A stretch of 64,000 nucleotides of DNA from an uncultured Collinsella sp. GTDB taxonomy: Bacteria > Actinomycetota > Coriobacteriia > Coriobacteriales > Coriobacteriaceae. The DNA is taken from NCBI GenBank assembly GCA_900768265.1, contig CAAGCF010000006.1:18055-82054 (forward strand), written 5' to 3'. Below are positions 1 through 7,760 of the stretch, piece after piece. The first letter of the stretch is position 1. Every line of letters begins with the position of its first letter. Under the pieces are notes generated by a model. That model searched no databases. It was not told the DNA's origin and saw nothing but the letters and a program-made list of their open reading frames with translations. The translations under genes were made by a program, and so were the position numbers.

Positions 1-953
1 ATGAGCGTGCCGGCGAGCATCGGCGCCAGCTGCAGCGCACCTTCGAGGTACAATTGCGTAATAACGACGCTGGCAGAGCAGTTGGGGATCAGACCGACAA
101 GCGCCGAGCCCAGGACGGCGATCGTCTCATTGCCGCGCAGGAACTGCTCGATTGCCGACTCACCAAAGGTCTCAAGGACGGCGACCAGAATCAGCGTCAC
201 CAGGAAAATGAATACCGAAACCTGCACGGTGTGCGAGATTGCGCTGCGGATAATCGACAGAACGGGCGCGCCTTCGTGGGAGTGGCCGTGGCCATGGTGG
301 TGTTCATGCTCGCCTTCATGACCGTGATCGTGGCCGTGTCCGTGGTCGGGTTCGCCCTCGTCATCGTCGCAGCCGCAATGGTCGCGCTCGCACAGCTCGT
401 GGATGTGATCGGCGCTCACGCCCGCCTCGGCCACCTCATCAATGATGTCGCCACCGCTGCGGTCATCGTGCGCGCAGTTCACGTGTGCCGGATTGACCGC
501 GGTCCCCAGCACGGTGCGACGAATCGCCGTATGCGCGCGGGCATTACGACGAAGGCCGCGGATAGCTGCATCCACGATAAAGCCCGTGACTAGAGCGATC
601 AGCGCCTTCGATGCGAGCAGCATCGCCATGGTCTGCACGGGAACCTGCTCGGCAAGCAACAGCGGCAGCATCTCGTCTGAGGTCGAGAGGAAAACCGCAA
701 CCAGCGTGCCCAGCGTCACGACGCGGCCGGCGTACAGCGTCGCCGCCATGGCCGAAAACCCGCACTGTGGCACCATGCCCAGTAACGAGCCAACCACGGG
801 GCCCGCGGCGCCGGCGCGCTTGATAGCGCTGTTGACGCGGTCGCCCGCAACATGTTCGAGCGACTCGAGGGCAAGATATGTCACCAACAAAAACGGCACC
901 AGGGACAGCGTGTCCTTGCCGGCGTCGAGCAGAATATCAATCAGTAAATCCAT
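1..953 (-). CDS. Putative 10TM heavy-metal exporter (DUF2899/arsenic-efflux type), truncated by window edge
   Basis: Open frame on the minus strand from an ATG at 953 running off the left edge (317 codons visible). The translation starts MDLLIDILLDAGKD. It has hydrophobic segments, the conserved-looking stretch GMVPQCGFSAMAATLYAGR near residue 59, a long hydrophilic loop with a run of about a dozen His alternating with Gly, Asp and Glu (residues ~205-230), and a second half with GLIPNCSASVVITQLY. Duplicated halves with PQCGF/PNCSA motifs around a His-rich loop fit the putative 10TM heavy-metal exporter family (PF11449), often named arsenic efflux protein or putative manganese transporter. It would act in the inner membrane exporting a divalent metal or metalloid; the substrate is unknown. 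The C-terminus lies outside the window. Confidence 0.8.
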   Translation of the reverse strand, partial: MDLLIDILLDAGKDTLSLVPFLLVTYLALESLEHVAGDRVNSAIKRAGAAGPVVGSLLGMVPQCGFSAMAATLYAGRVVTLGTLVAVFLSTSDEMLPLLLAEQVPVQTMAMLLASKALIALVTGFIVDAAIRGLRRNARAHTAIRRTVLGTAVNPAHVNCAHDDRSGGDIIDEVAEAGVSADHIHELCERDHCGCDDDEGEPDHGHGHDHGHEGEHEHHHGHGHSHEGAPVLSIIRSAISHTVQVSVFIFLVTLILVAVLETFGESAIEQFLRGNETIAVLGSALVGLIPNCSASVVITQLYLEGALQLAPMLAGTL

Positions 954-996
954 GACGGATGGAACCTTTCGTGTCTTTCGGCAACATTGTAAAAGT

Positions 997-1043
997 CCTA
1001 GCGGTCAACTAGGGTATTGTAGTTGTCCCGGGCGCGGTGCCAA
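997..1043 (-). promoter_or_regulatory. Promoter and operator-like palindrome of the metal exporter
   Basis: Read on the minus strand: a -35 TTGGCA (1038-1043), 16-nt spacer and -10 TACAAT (1016-1021). Just downstream is an interrupted palindrome, CCTAG (1009-1013 on minus), 7 nt, CTAGG (997-1001), at the expected transcription start. A palindrome there is typical of a repressor operator. A DtxR-like or ArsR-like regulator is plausible because both families occur in the window, but the site does not match the ArsR operator seen at 3970-4026. Confidence 0.5.
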
Positions 1044-1124
1044 TAGTTGCCCATGGTAAACTATCATCTCGCCACAACTCAGTAACCCCGAGCCGCGCGA
1101 CGCGGCCCGTCCAAGGAGCAGCAT

Positions 1125-2093
1125 ATGAATGTTTCGCAAGCACTCGAATACGAGCGCCAGCCATTTATCCCCATGTTTATCTACGGCGACCACGGCGCCA
1201 TGGAGTCCGAGCGCCAGAAGGGCGAGGAGGCCCTCAAGGTGCTCGAGGCCGAGTACTTTACCGCCGAGGGCGACCCCGGCTTCGACTTTGCCACCGTGCG
1301 CGACCTGGCCGACCGCAACCGCGACCTGTGTGACCAGATTGGCGAGGCACGCCTGCGCAATGTGACGCCCGCGACGCTCTCGCGCGGCCTGTCCGACGCC
1401 GACACCTGCGCCGCCATCGGCAAAATGCAAAAGCGCACCGCCGCGTCCGTTATGCGCGAGATCCGCGGTGACCGCGACGCACTCGGCGTGGCCTATGCCC
1501 GCAAGCCCATCCAAGGCACGGTGCTGGGCATCGACATCGAGACCACCGGTCGCGCGCCCGAGCGCGGCTACATCATCAACGTGGGCTGGGAGATCATGGA
1601 TCTCACCAGCGACGCCGTGCCGCATGACGCCGAAGCACACTACTGCGGCCTGCCCGACATCTACCGCGGCGAGGATGTGCCGCTATCGAACATCCATCAC
1701 ATTACCTGGGATGACATCGACGGCAAAAAACCGTTCCGCGAGAACAAGGGGCTGCAGAAGCAGCTGCTCAAGCTCATGAAGAAGTATCCCTATATGGCAC
1801 ACAATGCCGCCTTCGAGGACAGCTGGTTCAAAATTCATCTGGACGGTTACGCCGAGGCACGCCGCGCCGGCAAGATCATCGTCATCGACTCGCGCCAGAT
1901 CTGCCGCAGCCTGGACGCCGACGTGCGCTCGCTCCCCCGCGAGTCCGCCCCCGCCGCACTCGAGAACTGGGCGCGCCGCCGCGGAACCCTCGCCGCCGAC
2001 GCCAACGAGCAGCACCTGGGCCTCGACGACACCGACCTCATGCTCCGCACCGTCCAGGCCGAGTTCAACCTCAAGAACCTGTTTGCGAAATAA
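1125..2093 (+). CDS. DEDDh-family 3'-5' exonuclease (DnaQ/RNase T fold)
   Basis: 322 aa, ATG at 1125 after an AAGGAG Shine-Dalgarno. The C-terminal two thirds form a DnaQ-like exonuclease domain: ExoI motif GIDIETTG (D137, E139), ExoII HNAAFEDSW (residues 226-234) and ExoIII with H297 and D302 in HLGLDD. These are the four acidic residues plus His of the DEDDh class, so two-metal 3'-5' exonucleolysis is expected. The first ~125 residues are a charged helical region with no domain I recognise. It could be a stand-alone proofreading-like or RNA-processing exonuclease; the substrate cannot be told. It stands alone between a divergent exporter and a long intergenic gap. Confidence 0.85.
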   Translation: MNVSQALEYERQPFIPMFIYGDHGAMESERQKGEEALKVLEAEYFTAEGDPGFDFATVRDLADRNRDLCDQIGEARLRNVTPATLSRGLSDADTCAAIGKMQKRTAASVMREIRGDRDALGVAYARKPIQGTVLGIDIETTGRAPERGYIINVGWEIMDLTSDAVPHDAEAHYCGLPDIYRGEDVPLSNIHHITWDDIDGKKPFRENKGLQKQLLKLMKKYPYMAHNAAFEDSWFKIHLDGYAEARRAGKIIVIDSRQICRSLDADVRSLPRESAPAALENWARRRGTLAADANEQHLGLDDTDLMLRTVQAEFNLKNLFAK

Positions 2094-2428
2094 CAACGCC
2101 TGCGACAAACACTGCTTGCTCACGGGCGGCCCCGCTGCGGGGCCGCCCTACGTTCCATAGGCAGGCCCGCTCTTCACAAATTCTGAACCCTATTTTTTAA
2201 CTATTTCGGCACTTTCCCGACACGTGATTTGTGTTCGGATGGCGATACATCGATACCAAATGTGCAGCAATTGAGTATTTCTATGCTATAGCCGAGCTGC
2301 GAAAACATTTATTTAGGGCGTATCAACCCATAATCACGTCAAGCTTTTGGACAGCATTTGGTTAGACCTCTAAAACGACTTTTCCACTCAGCGCCATCAA
2401 CACGGCACTAGCTGACACGATATATACC
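2094..2428. other. Intergenic gap with a GC-rich hairpin; no gene seen
   Basis: 335 bases. A perfect 11-bp hairpin with a 3-nt loop, GGGCGGCCCCG/CGGGGCCGCCC (2124-2148), follows the exonuclease stop by 30 nt. It lacks a T-tract, so it is at best a weak terminator. The remainder (2160-2428) is noticeably AT-richer than the flanks, which may reflect horizontal acquisition of the following gene. No convincing ORF or RNA gene. Confidence 0.6.
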
Positions 2429-3619
2429 ATGAGTATCGTATTGTCACATACCACTGCAAAAGCGGTCTACCAGGCCGCGCATTCGGTGTCTGCGAAAGAC
2501 ATCGAGTCCTGCAGCTCTGCCGCAATTTACGAATCATGCCCCAGCGGAGCACTCCTCAACGCAGCCGCAGAATGGCTCGCCAAACATGATGTTGCCCGCG
2601 ACGCAAACGATCCCCTCGAGGTAATGGTGTTTGATCGCAGGAACGCGCGCTACGCGATGGACTGTCGATGCCACGTTTCGTCAAAACGATTCTCATGCTC
2701 GCGTTTTATAGAGCTAGAAGATGACATCTACATTGTTGGCGTTGAGCTTTGTGCACTTCAAGCCGCCACCTATCTCCCTTTTCGCGAACTAGTGGAGTAC
2801 TACTTTGAACTGTGCGGCGCTTATTCCCTAGGAACCGGCTCTTCCACCTCCTATACCGAGCGTTTCGCGCTAACCTCGACCGAGAGACTAAAGCAGTTCT
2901 TTAATTCCATTACCAGATGCGACGGTTTGGCCCTTGCCCGAAAGGCGATTCAATGTGTACGCGATGGATGCCGGTCTCCCATGGAAACGGCCTTTGCCAT
3001 GATGCTCACGTTGCCCAAAAGCGAAGGAGGGCTTGGCATTAAAGGAATTGAGACCGACTACGAGGTGAAGGTCACCGCCGCCGCAAAAAATCTCACGAGA
3101 CGCAAAAAGTTCTTTATGGATGCATATCTGAAGAAATCTCGAACAGATATTGAATACAACGGTTTTTATCACGACGCGGAAGAAGACCGCGCTATCGACG
3201 AGGAGCGCAAGAATGCGCTTGCGTCCATGGGGTACGGAATCATCACTGTCAGCCGTTATTCCTTTATGCATGCCAGCTCTTTCGTTAGGGTCATGGAGGC
3301 AATCCAGCGGAAAGAAGGCATACGCCCCTCGCGTCTGCCAAAAGACTTTCAAATCATGCAAGAGGACCTGAGACTGTTTGTGCTCAGACGGTTTATTGAG
3401 GAGAAGAAACGAATCCAGGAGGAGCTTCGCCAGGATTCCGAAGAGCGTCAACGAATCGACCTCGAAAAAGCAATGCTCGAAGGCATCACATTGGACGATC
3501 CGACGATTAACAAGGCTCCGGCAATCAATGATATGCAGACTGTCGGACCCGGCAGCCCATCACTCAACCAAACAAGCAGCTTCACGCCCGAGGGCAGGGT
3601 CTTCGGGGCCGGAAACTAG
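2429..3619 (+). CDS. Protein with C-terminal DUF559/Vsr-like nuclease fold
   Basis: 396 aa, ATG at 2429. The N-terminal ~180 residues resemble no family I can name. From about residue 190 the pattern is that of DUF559/Vsr-like PD-(D/E)XK proteins: a conserved Glu in SPMETAFAMML, then IEYNGFYHDAEEDRAIDEER and LASMGYGIITVS, matching the family pattern E-(V/Y)-(D/N)-G-x-x-H...D-x-x-R...L-x-x-x-G-y-x-v. A charged helical tail follows. A DNA-binding or nuclease role is inferred from fold only. The gene sits in an AT-richer pocket and is followed within 13 nt by a MITE-like element, so it may be accessory DNA. The annotated start is the first ATG of the frame; no strong ribosome-binding site is visible. 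Confidence 0.6.
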   Translation: MSIVLSHTTAKAVYQAAHSVSAKDIESCSSAAIYESCPSGALLNAAAEWLAKHDVARDANDPLEVMVFDRRNARYAMDCRCHVSSKRFSCSRFIELEDDIYIVGVELCALQAATYLPFRELVEYYFELCGAYSLGTGSSTSYTERFALTSTERLKQFFNSITRCDGLALARKAIQCVRDGCRSPMETAFAMMLTLPKSEGGLGIKGIETDYEVKVTAAAKNLTRRKKFFMDAYLKKSRTDIEYNGFYHDAEEDRAIDEERKNALASMGYGIITVSRYSFMHASSFVRVMEAIQRKEGIRPSRLPKDFQIMQEDLRLFVLRRFIEEKKRIQEELRQDSEERQRIDLEKAMLEGITLDDPTINKAPAINDMQTVGPGSPSLNQTSSFTPEGRVFGAGN

Positions 3620-3631
3620 GCTGACTAACAA

Positions 3632-3881
3632 GGTGGGTACCCTAGCGACGTGCAAAATTGCGAGTATTCAGCAGAGCCGGGTGTCCATCACCCTCGAACG
3701 GATCCAAAAGTGAAGCGAAATCACTCTTGCGTGAGGACGTTAGGCGACATTTGAGGAAGAACTCATCGGTTTACCACTCTAAGATAACTCTTTAACTGCA
3801 TTATTTGGTCTGCGATAAAATAACAGACCCCCCTATCGTTGCAGAATTCTCCAATTTTTGCACGGCGCAGGGGCACCCACC
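3632..3881. mobile_element. MITE-like element with ~41-bp terminal inverted repeats
   Basis: The left end at 3632 starts GGTGGGTACCC and the right end, read from 3881 inward on the minus strand, starts GGTGGGTGCCC. Compared without gaps, 32 of the first 41 positions agree, including GTGCAAAA and AGnATTCnGC. The 250-bp element has no coding capacity and is AT-richer than its surroundings. No clear target-site duplication is visible. It could alternatively be a large degenerate palindrome unrelated to transposition. Confidence 0.55.
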
Positions 3882-3965
3882 CCGGTATCACCTATCAAAA
3901 CCGCTTAGTCCGGGATCTCGTCCGCTTTTCCTCATCATTTTGTACCACGGATTGCCTAAACGATA

Positions 3966-4026
3966 TTGACATATGAACATGCGCTCATATAATCGGAAGC
4001 AAGTTATATGAGCGCATGTTCATATG
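3966..4026 (+). promoter_or_regulatory. Consensus promoter embedded in duplicated ArsR operator
   Basis: TTGACA (3966-3971), 16-nt spacer and TATAAT (3988-3993) form a consensus vegetative promoter. The spacer and -10 lie inside a 22-bp arm (3970-3991), whose exact reverse complement follows at 4005-4026 after 13 nt. Each arm is itself an imperfect palindrome, ATATGA-N8-TCATAT, the layout expected for SmtB/CzrA/CadC-type metal-sensing ArsR repressors. Repressor bound to either arm would block RNA polymerase. The arsR start follows at 4040, so the gene is almost certainly autoregulated. Confidence 0.85.
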
Positions 4027-4039
4027 AAAGGATATTGCA

Positions 4040-4405
4040 ATGAGCATCCGCGTTGATGAAACGAAGCCCGACATCGAGGCCACCGAACCCTCGATCCCCA
4101 CTACCTGCTCGCCCGAGGACCTTCCCGACGAGGAACTTCTCTACGACCTCGCCGACCTGTTCAAGGTCTTCAGCGATACCACGCGCATCAAGATTCTCTA
4201 TGCCCTCATGGGCCGCGAGCTGTGCGTGGCCGACATCGCCGAGGCGACCGCAACCTCGCAGTCGGCAGTATCGCACCAGCTGCGCACGCTTAAGCAGTCG
4301 CACCTGGTCAAGTTCCGCCGCGACGGCCGCAACATCCTCTACTCACTTGCCGACGATCACGTCTATACCATGCTCAACCAGGGCATGAGCCATATCTGCG
4401 AATAG
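4040..4405 (+). CDS. ArsR/SmtB-family metal-responsive repressor
   Basis: 121 aa with the canonical single winged helix-turn-helix: ADLFKVFSDTTRIKILYAL, CVADIAEATATSQSAVSHQLRTL (recognition helix), then the wing KFRRDGRNILYSL and a C-terminal helix DDHVYTMLNQGMSHI. The alpha-3 ELCVAD segment carries Cys as in SmtB/CadC sensors, and the C-terminal helix contains D and H residues usable as an alpha-5 zinc site. It is the first gene of a metal-resistance unit and is followed by an HMA protein and a Zn/Cd ATPase preceded by the same operator. It most likely de-represses on Zn(II), Cd(II) or Pb(II). RBS GAAAGGATAT. Confidence 0.93.
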   Translation: MSIRVDETKPDIEATEPSIPTTCSPEDLPDEELLYDLADLFKVFSDTTRIKILYALMGRELCVADIAEATATSQSAVSHQLRTLKQSHLVKFRRDGRNILYSLADDHVYTMLNQGMSHICE

Positions 4406-4467
4406 CAACCAACCACGGTACCAGCGTGGCCTGCACCCAAGCCGCAAAACAGGGAAAGGAACCCACC

Positions 4468-4686
4468 ATGAAAAAGCAGTTTAAACTCGACGAGATCGAC
4501 TGCGCCAACTGCGCGCGCGAGCTTCAGGACGAGCTGGCCAAGCTCGAGGGCGTCAAATCCGTGTCCGTCAACTTTATGACTCAGAAGCTGACGCTCGAGG
4601 CCGATGACGCCGAGTTCAACGAGGTGCTCAACCGCGTTGTAGAGTTTACGGCCGACGCCGAGCCGGACTGCGAGATCATTCGCTAG
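4468..4686 (+). CDS. Stand-alone HMA metallochaperone-like protein
   Basis: 72 aa from ATG 4468, with AGGGAAAGGA just upstream; a longer in-frame start at 4426 is less likely because it lacks a good RBS. It is a single heavy-metal-associated domain of beta-alpha-beta type: KLDEIDCANCARELQDEL carries the CxxC metal site (C13 and C16), followed by GVKSVSVNFMTQKLTLE. It sits between the ArsR gene and the ATPase. The following P-type ATPase lacks an N-terminal HMA domain, so this protein may supply that metal-binding function in trans. The Asp preceding the CxxC motif is typical of Zn/Cd rather than Cu HMA domains. Confidence 0.85.
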   Translation: MKKQFKLDEIDCANCARELQDELAKLEGVKSVSVNFMTQKLTLEADDAEFNEVLNRVVEFTADAEPDCEIIR

Positions 4687-4707
4687 CCCAGGTTTACGCC
4701 AACCTGC

Positions 4708-4731
4708 AAGGCCGCGCTTGCTGCGGCCTTT
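4708..4731 (+). terminator. Weak hairpin between HMA gene and ATPase gene
   Basis: AAGGCCGC, 7-nt loop, GCGGCCTT followed by only a few T residues. It may attenuate read-through from the arsR-HMA transcript, consistent with the ATPase having its own operator copy immediately downstream. Confidence 0.5.
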
Positions 4732-4742
4732 GCTCGCGAAAT

Positions 4743-4764
4743 TATATGAGCGAGTGTTCATACA
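4743..4764 (+). promoter_or_regulatory. Third ArsR operator copy, upstream of the P-type ATPase
   Basis: TATATGAGCGAGTGTTCATA here matches the right arm at 4005-4026 (TATATGAGCGCATGTTCATA) with four mismatches over 22 bases. It lies 22 nt before the ATPase start, so the ATPase should be co-regulated with arsR even if transcribed separately. Confidence 0.75.
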
Positions 4765-4786
4765 TTCAAATGGGAGGATACGAGTC

Positions 4787-6739
4787 ATGGCCACCGCCGA
4801 CCCCAAGAAGAAAAAGAAGAAGCGCAAGAAAAAAGAGTCGCTCGAGCATAAGCGCAACCGCATCCTGGTAGCGCTGGGCATTTTTGCCGTGGTGTACGCC
4901 CTCGATGAGCTCGGCACCCTCACCGCCGCATTCGGCACCCCGGGCGACATCTACACCAGCTTTGTGCTGTTCCTCGTGCCGTTTTTGATTGCCGGCTACG
5001 ACGTACTGCAAAAGGCATTCAATAACATCCGCCGCGGCAAGGCCTTCGACGAGAGCTTCCTCATGGCCGTCGCGACCATCGGCGCGTTTGCCATGGTGCT
5101 CTTCCCCGATACCGACCCGCACATGGCCGAAGGCGCCGCCGTCATGCTGTTCTACCAGGTCGGCGAGTTGTTCCAGGCATACGCCGTGGGCAAGAGCCGC
5201 AAGTCGATCAGTGCCATGATGGACATCGCGCCCGACTACGCCAACGTCGAACAAGCCGACGGCACACTCGAACGGGTCTTTCCCGATGACATCGCCGTCG
5301 GCACCGTGATCGTGGTCAAGCCCGGCGAGCGCGTGCCTATCGACGGCGTCATCGTCGAGGGCGAAACCCAGCTCGACACCACCGCGCTCACGGGCGAGTC
5401 AGTCCCCCGCCCCGCCAAGACCGGCGACGATATCATCAGCGGTTGCATCAACATGACGGGCCTCATCCACGTGCGCACCACCAAGCCCTTTGGCGAGTCC
5501 ACCGTCGCGCGTGTCCTGGAGCTCGTGGAGAATGCCAGCGAAAAGAAGGCGCGCACCGAGAACTTCATCACGCGCTTTGCCCGCGTCTACACGCCCGCCG
5601 TCACCGGCGCGGCCGCGGTGCTCGCGCTTGGCGGCGGCCTGGTGACTGGCGCTTGGTCCGATTGGATCCTGCGCGGTCTGACCTTCCTGGTCGTCAGCTG
5701 CCCGTGCGCCCTCGTGATCAGCGTACCGTTGAGTTTCTTTGGCGGCATCGGCGGCGCGTCCAAGCTGGGCGTTCTCATCAAGGGTTCCAACTACCTCGAG
5801 ACGCTCGCCGACGTGGACACCGTCGTCTTCGACAAAACCGGCACGCTCACCAACGGCACGTTCTCGGTCGTCGCGGTGCACCCCGAGGCTGGCTATACCG
5901 AGCAATCGTTGCTTGAAGTCGCAGCCCTCGCCGAGTCATTCTCCGACCATCCCATCGCGCAGTCGGTACACACCGCCTTCCAGGGCGAGCTCGATCCCAA
6001 GCGCGTGACGGATTCCACTAATGACGCGGGCCACGGCGTGACGGCGACCATCGACGGCAAGCATGTCGTCGTCGGCAACGCCAAGATGCTCGCCGCGGCC
6101 GGCGTTGAAGCACCGGACTGTGAGGTTGTCGGCACAATCCTCCACGTGCTCGTGAACGGCGTGTATGTCGGCCACATCGTGATTGCAGACACCGTTAAGG
6201 CCGATGCCGAGCAGACGATCCGCGACCTGCACGCCGCCGGCGTCAAGCGCACCGTTATGCTCACGGGCGACCGCAAGGAAGTGGCCGTTGCGGTGGCCAA
6301 GCAGCTCGGCCTCGACGAGTTCCATGCGCAGCTGCTGCCGGGTGACAAGGTCGAGCGTGTTGAAGCGCTGCTCGCGGCCGAAAGCGGCAAGGGCAAGCTC
6401 GCCTTTGTCGGCGACGGCATCAACGATGCGCCCGTGCTCACCCGTGCCGATGTGGGCATTGCCATGGGCGCCATGGGATCCGACGCCGCGATTGAGGCCG
6501 CCGACGTGGTGCTCATGGACGACAAACCGTCCAATATTTCCCGCGCGATCCGCGTGGCGCGCAAGACCATGTCGATTGTTTGGCAGAACATCATCTTTGC
6601 GCTGGGTATTAAGCTGCTGATTTTGGTGCTTGCGGCGCTGGGCATCGCCAATATGTGGCTTGCCGTCTTTGGCGACGTGGGCGTGGCAATCATCGCCATC
6701 CTGAACGCCATGCGCGCGATGGGTGTCAAGAACCTGTAG
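4787..6739 (+). CDS. zntA/cadA-like: P1B-type Zn2+/Cd2+-exporting ATPase
   Basis: 650 aa from ATG 4787 (GGGAGG 10 nt upstream; the longer frame from 4718 would run through the operator). A Lys-rich N-terminus replaces the usual HMA domain. The order of motifs is canonical: actuator TGES near residue 202, membrane metal site SCPCALVIS near 304, phosphorylation DKTGTLTNGTF near 349, nucleotide-domain SDHPIAQS (the P1B HP motif), hinge GDGINDAPVLT near 542. The last membrane helix has FGDVGVAIIAILNAMR, whose Asp together with CPC is the ZntA/CadA-type signature for Zn, Cd or Pb. It couples ATP hydrolysis to metal export across the inner membrane and belongs with the upstream HMA protein and ArsR repressor. 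Confidence 0.94.
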   Translation: MATADPKKKKKKRKKKESLEHKRNRILVALGIFAVVYALDELGTLTAAFGTPGDIYTSFVLFLVPFLIAGYDVLQKAFNNIRRGKAFDESFLMAVATIGAFAMVLFPDTDPHMAEGAAVMLFYQVGELFQAYAVGKSRKSISAMMDIAPDYANVEQADGTLERVFPDDIAVGTVIVVKPGERVPIDGVIVEGETQLDTTALTGESVPRPAKTGDDIISGCINMTGLIHVRTTKPFGESTVARVLELVENASEKKARTENFITRFARVYTPAVTGAAAVLALGGGLVTGAWSDWILRGLTFLVVSCPCALVISVPLSFFGGIGGASKLGVLIKGSNYLETLADVDTVVFDKTGTLTNGTFSVVAVHPEAGYTEQSLLEVAALAESFSDHPIAQSVHTAFQGELDPKRVTDSTNDAGHGVTATIDGKHVVVGNAKMLAAAGVEAPDCEVVGTILHVLVNGVYVGHIVIADTVKADAEQTIRDLHAAGVKRTVMLTGDRKEVAVAVAKQLGLDEFHAQLLPGDKVERVEALLAAESGKGKLAFVGDGINDAPVLTRADVGIAMGAMGSDAAIEAADVVLMDDKPSNISRAIRVARKTMSIVWQNIIFALGIKLLILVLAALGIANMWLAVFGDVGVAIIAILNAMRAMGVKNL

Positions 6740-6755
6740 CGTTCGTGGGCAGTCC

Positions 6756-6882
6756 GGCCGGGGCCGGGCTTGGTTTTGAAAACGTCCTCGCGCATGAGGC
6801 CCGTCTTTCCTGCTCCTGCGGAGCAACGGAAAGGCGGGCCTCGCGCTGCGGAATGTTTTCAAAACCAAGCCCGGCCCCGGCC
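6756..6882. repeat. 127-bp long palindrome with perfect 28-bp arms
   Basis: The arm at 6756-6783 (GGCCGGGGCCGGGCTTGG...) is the exact reverse complement of 6855-6882. Inside it a second nested inverted repeat is present, GAGGCCCGTCTTTCC against GGAAAGGCGGGCCTC, and a TGCTCC/GGAGCA tip. It starts 16 nt after the ATPase stop. It can fold into one long hairpin and may act as a terminator or be a REP-like mobile palindrome. No ORF. Confidence 0.8.
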
Positions 6883-7156
6883 TGCGGCGACGTTGCTGGC
6901 GGTTCTTGGGCATCGCTTGCTGGCGGGGTTCCTTGTCTGAGTTGGACTTAGTTGATGGGACTACTGGTCCCGTTCGCTGTCCCGCGCCTTTGGCGCGGGA
7001 GGCGCGTCTCTTTGGGATGGAAGGGCGGCGCTGTTGAAAGGATGCTACATCCCGACAGGTTTACTTTGGACTCGGAGAAAGCCTCTTCTGTTAGAAGTCT
7101 CTATCCCCTTTCCGCTGGTTCGCGCTTTGCGCGAACTCCGCGCTACTGGGAGTCAA
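6883..7156. other. Intergenic stretch with several short hairpins; no gene
   Basis: Small perfect hairpins occur at 6980-7000 (TCCCGCGCC, loop, GGCGCGGGA) and around 7120-7138 (GTTCGCGC, loop, GCGCGAAC). The region lies between the ends of two convergent genes (ATPase and DtxR-type regulator), so the hairpins may help terminate both. Nothing else recognised. Confidence 0.5.
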
Positions 7157-7546
7157 TTAGGCTTCCGTTGTTGGGCCCGCCACATCTTCCCGTCCCAACA
7201 ACGCCCTCAACTTCTCGAAGCTCTCCTCGCTCAGGCAATGCTCCATGTGGCAACCTTCTTGCGAGGCAACCTCTGCCGAAACGCCTGCGTCCTCTAACAG
7301 TCCAACAAAAAAGCAGTGGCGCTCCCACATTTGGCGAGCAACCTCAAGCCCCCGCTCCGTCAGATGAACGTCGCGTTTACCCATTTCGACATAGCCGTTG
7401 TTCTCCAGCGTCGCCATGGCTTTAGAGACGCTCGCCTTGGTTACGCCCAGGTATTCGGCAACGTCAATCGAGCGAACGACGCCCTGGCGCTCCGAGAGCA
7501 CATAAATAGATTCGAGATAATCTTCTCCGGATTCACGCAGGGCCAT
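7157..7546 (-). CDS. mntR-like: DtxR/MntR-family metal-dependent repressor
   Basis: 129 aa. N-terminal winged helix: MALRESGEDYLESIYVLSE, VRSIDVAEYLGVTKASVSKAM (HTH), NNGYVEMGKRDVHLTERG (wing). The dimerisation and metal domain holds the typical ligand cluster EGCHMEHCLSEESFEKL, where E, C, H, E and H supply the Mn/Fe site. There is no SH3-like third domain, so length and layout fit MntR or short DtxR proteins. It binds Mn(II) or Fe(II) as co-repressor and would control metal uptake. It is not linked to a transporter here; the nearest metal gene is the unrelated Zn/Cd module. It could regulate the exporter at the left edge, but this is untested. Confidence 0.9.
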   Translation of the reverse strand: MALRESGEDYLESIYVLSERQGVVRSIDVAEYLGVTKASVSKAMATLENNGYVEMGKRDVHLTERGLEVARQMWERHCFFVGLLEDAGVSAEVASQEGCHMEHCLSEESFEKLRALLGREDVAGPTTEA

Positions 7547-7710
7547 GGGCCGCCTTTCGCGATGGCTTCTAGTTAGCCTTTGGATACTTTTGCTTGATTT
7601 ACTTTACCGCAAAAGTTGCCCATGTCTTACTACATTGTTTGAAAAGTTAACCGTGCTTCACAAAATGCGTGGGGTAAGCAAGGCGACACGGCACGAACCG
7701 CGCAAGGAGT

Positions 7711-7751
7711 GTCCCCAGCTGCCGGCACAAAAGGAACGTCCCCAAGTGCCG
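7711..7751. repeat. Short direct repeat GTCCCCA-N-TGCCG
   Basis: GTCCCCAGCTGCCG (7711-7724) and GTCCCCAAGTGCCG (7738-7751) are near-identical units 27 nt apart. The GTCCCCAA core recurs at ~14468 and ~20215 in other intergenic regions of this window, so it looks like part of a dispersed intergenic repeat family. Confidence 0.45.
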
Positions 7752-7760
7752 AATCCGCAG

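Noticed and set aside
2124..2148. Strong rho-independent terminator after the exonuclease
   Set aside because: The stem is perfect but there is no T-tract, so it is recorded only as a hairpin.
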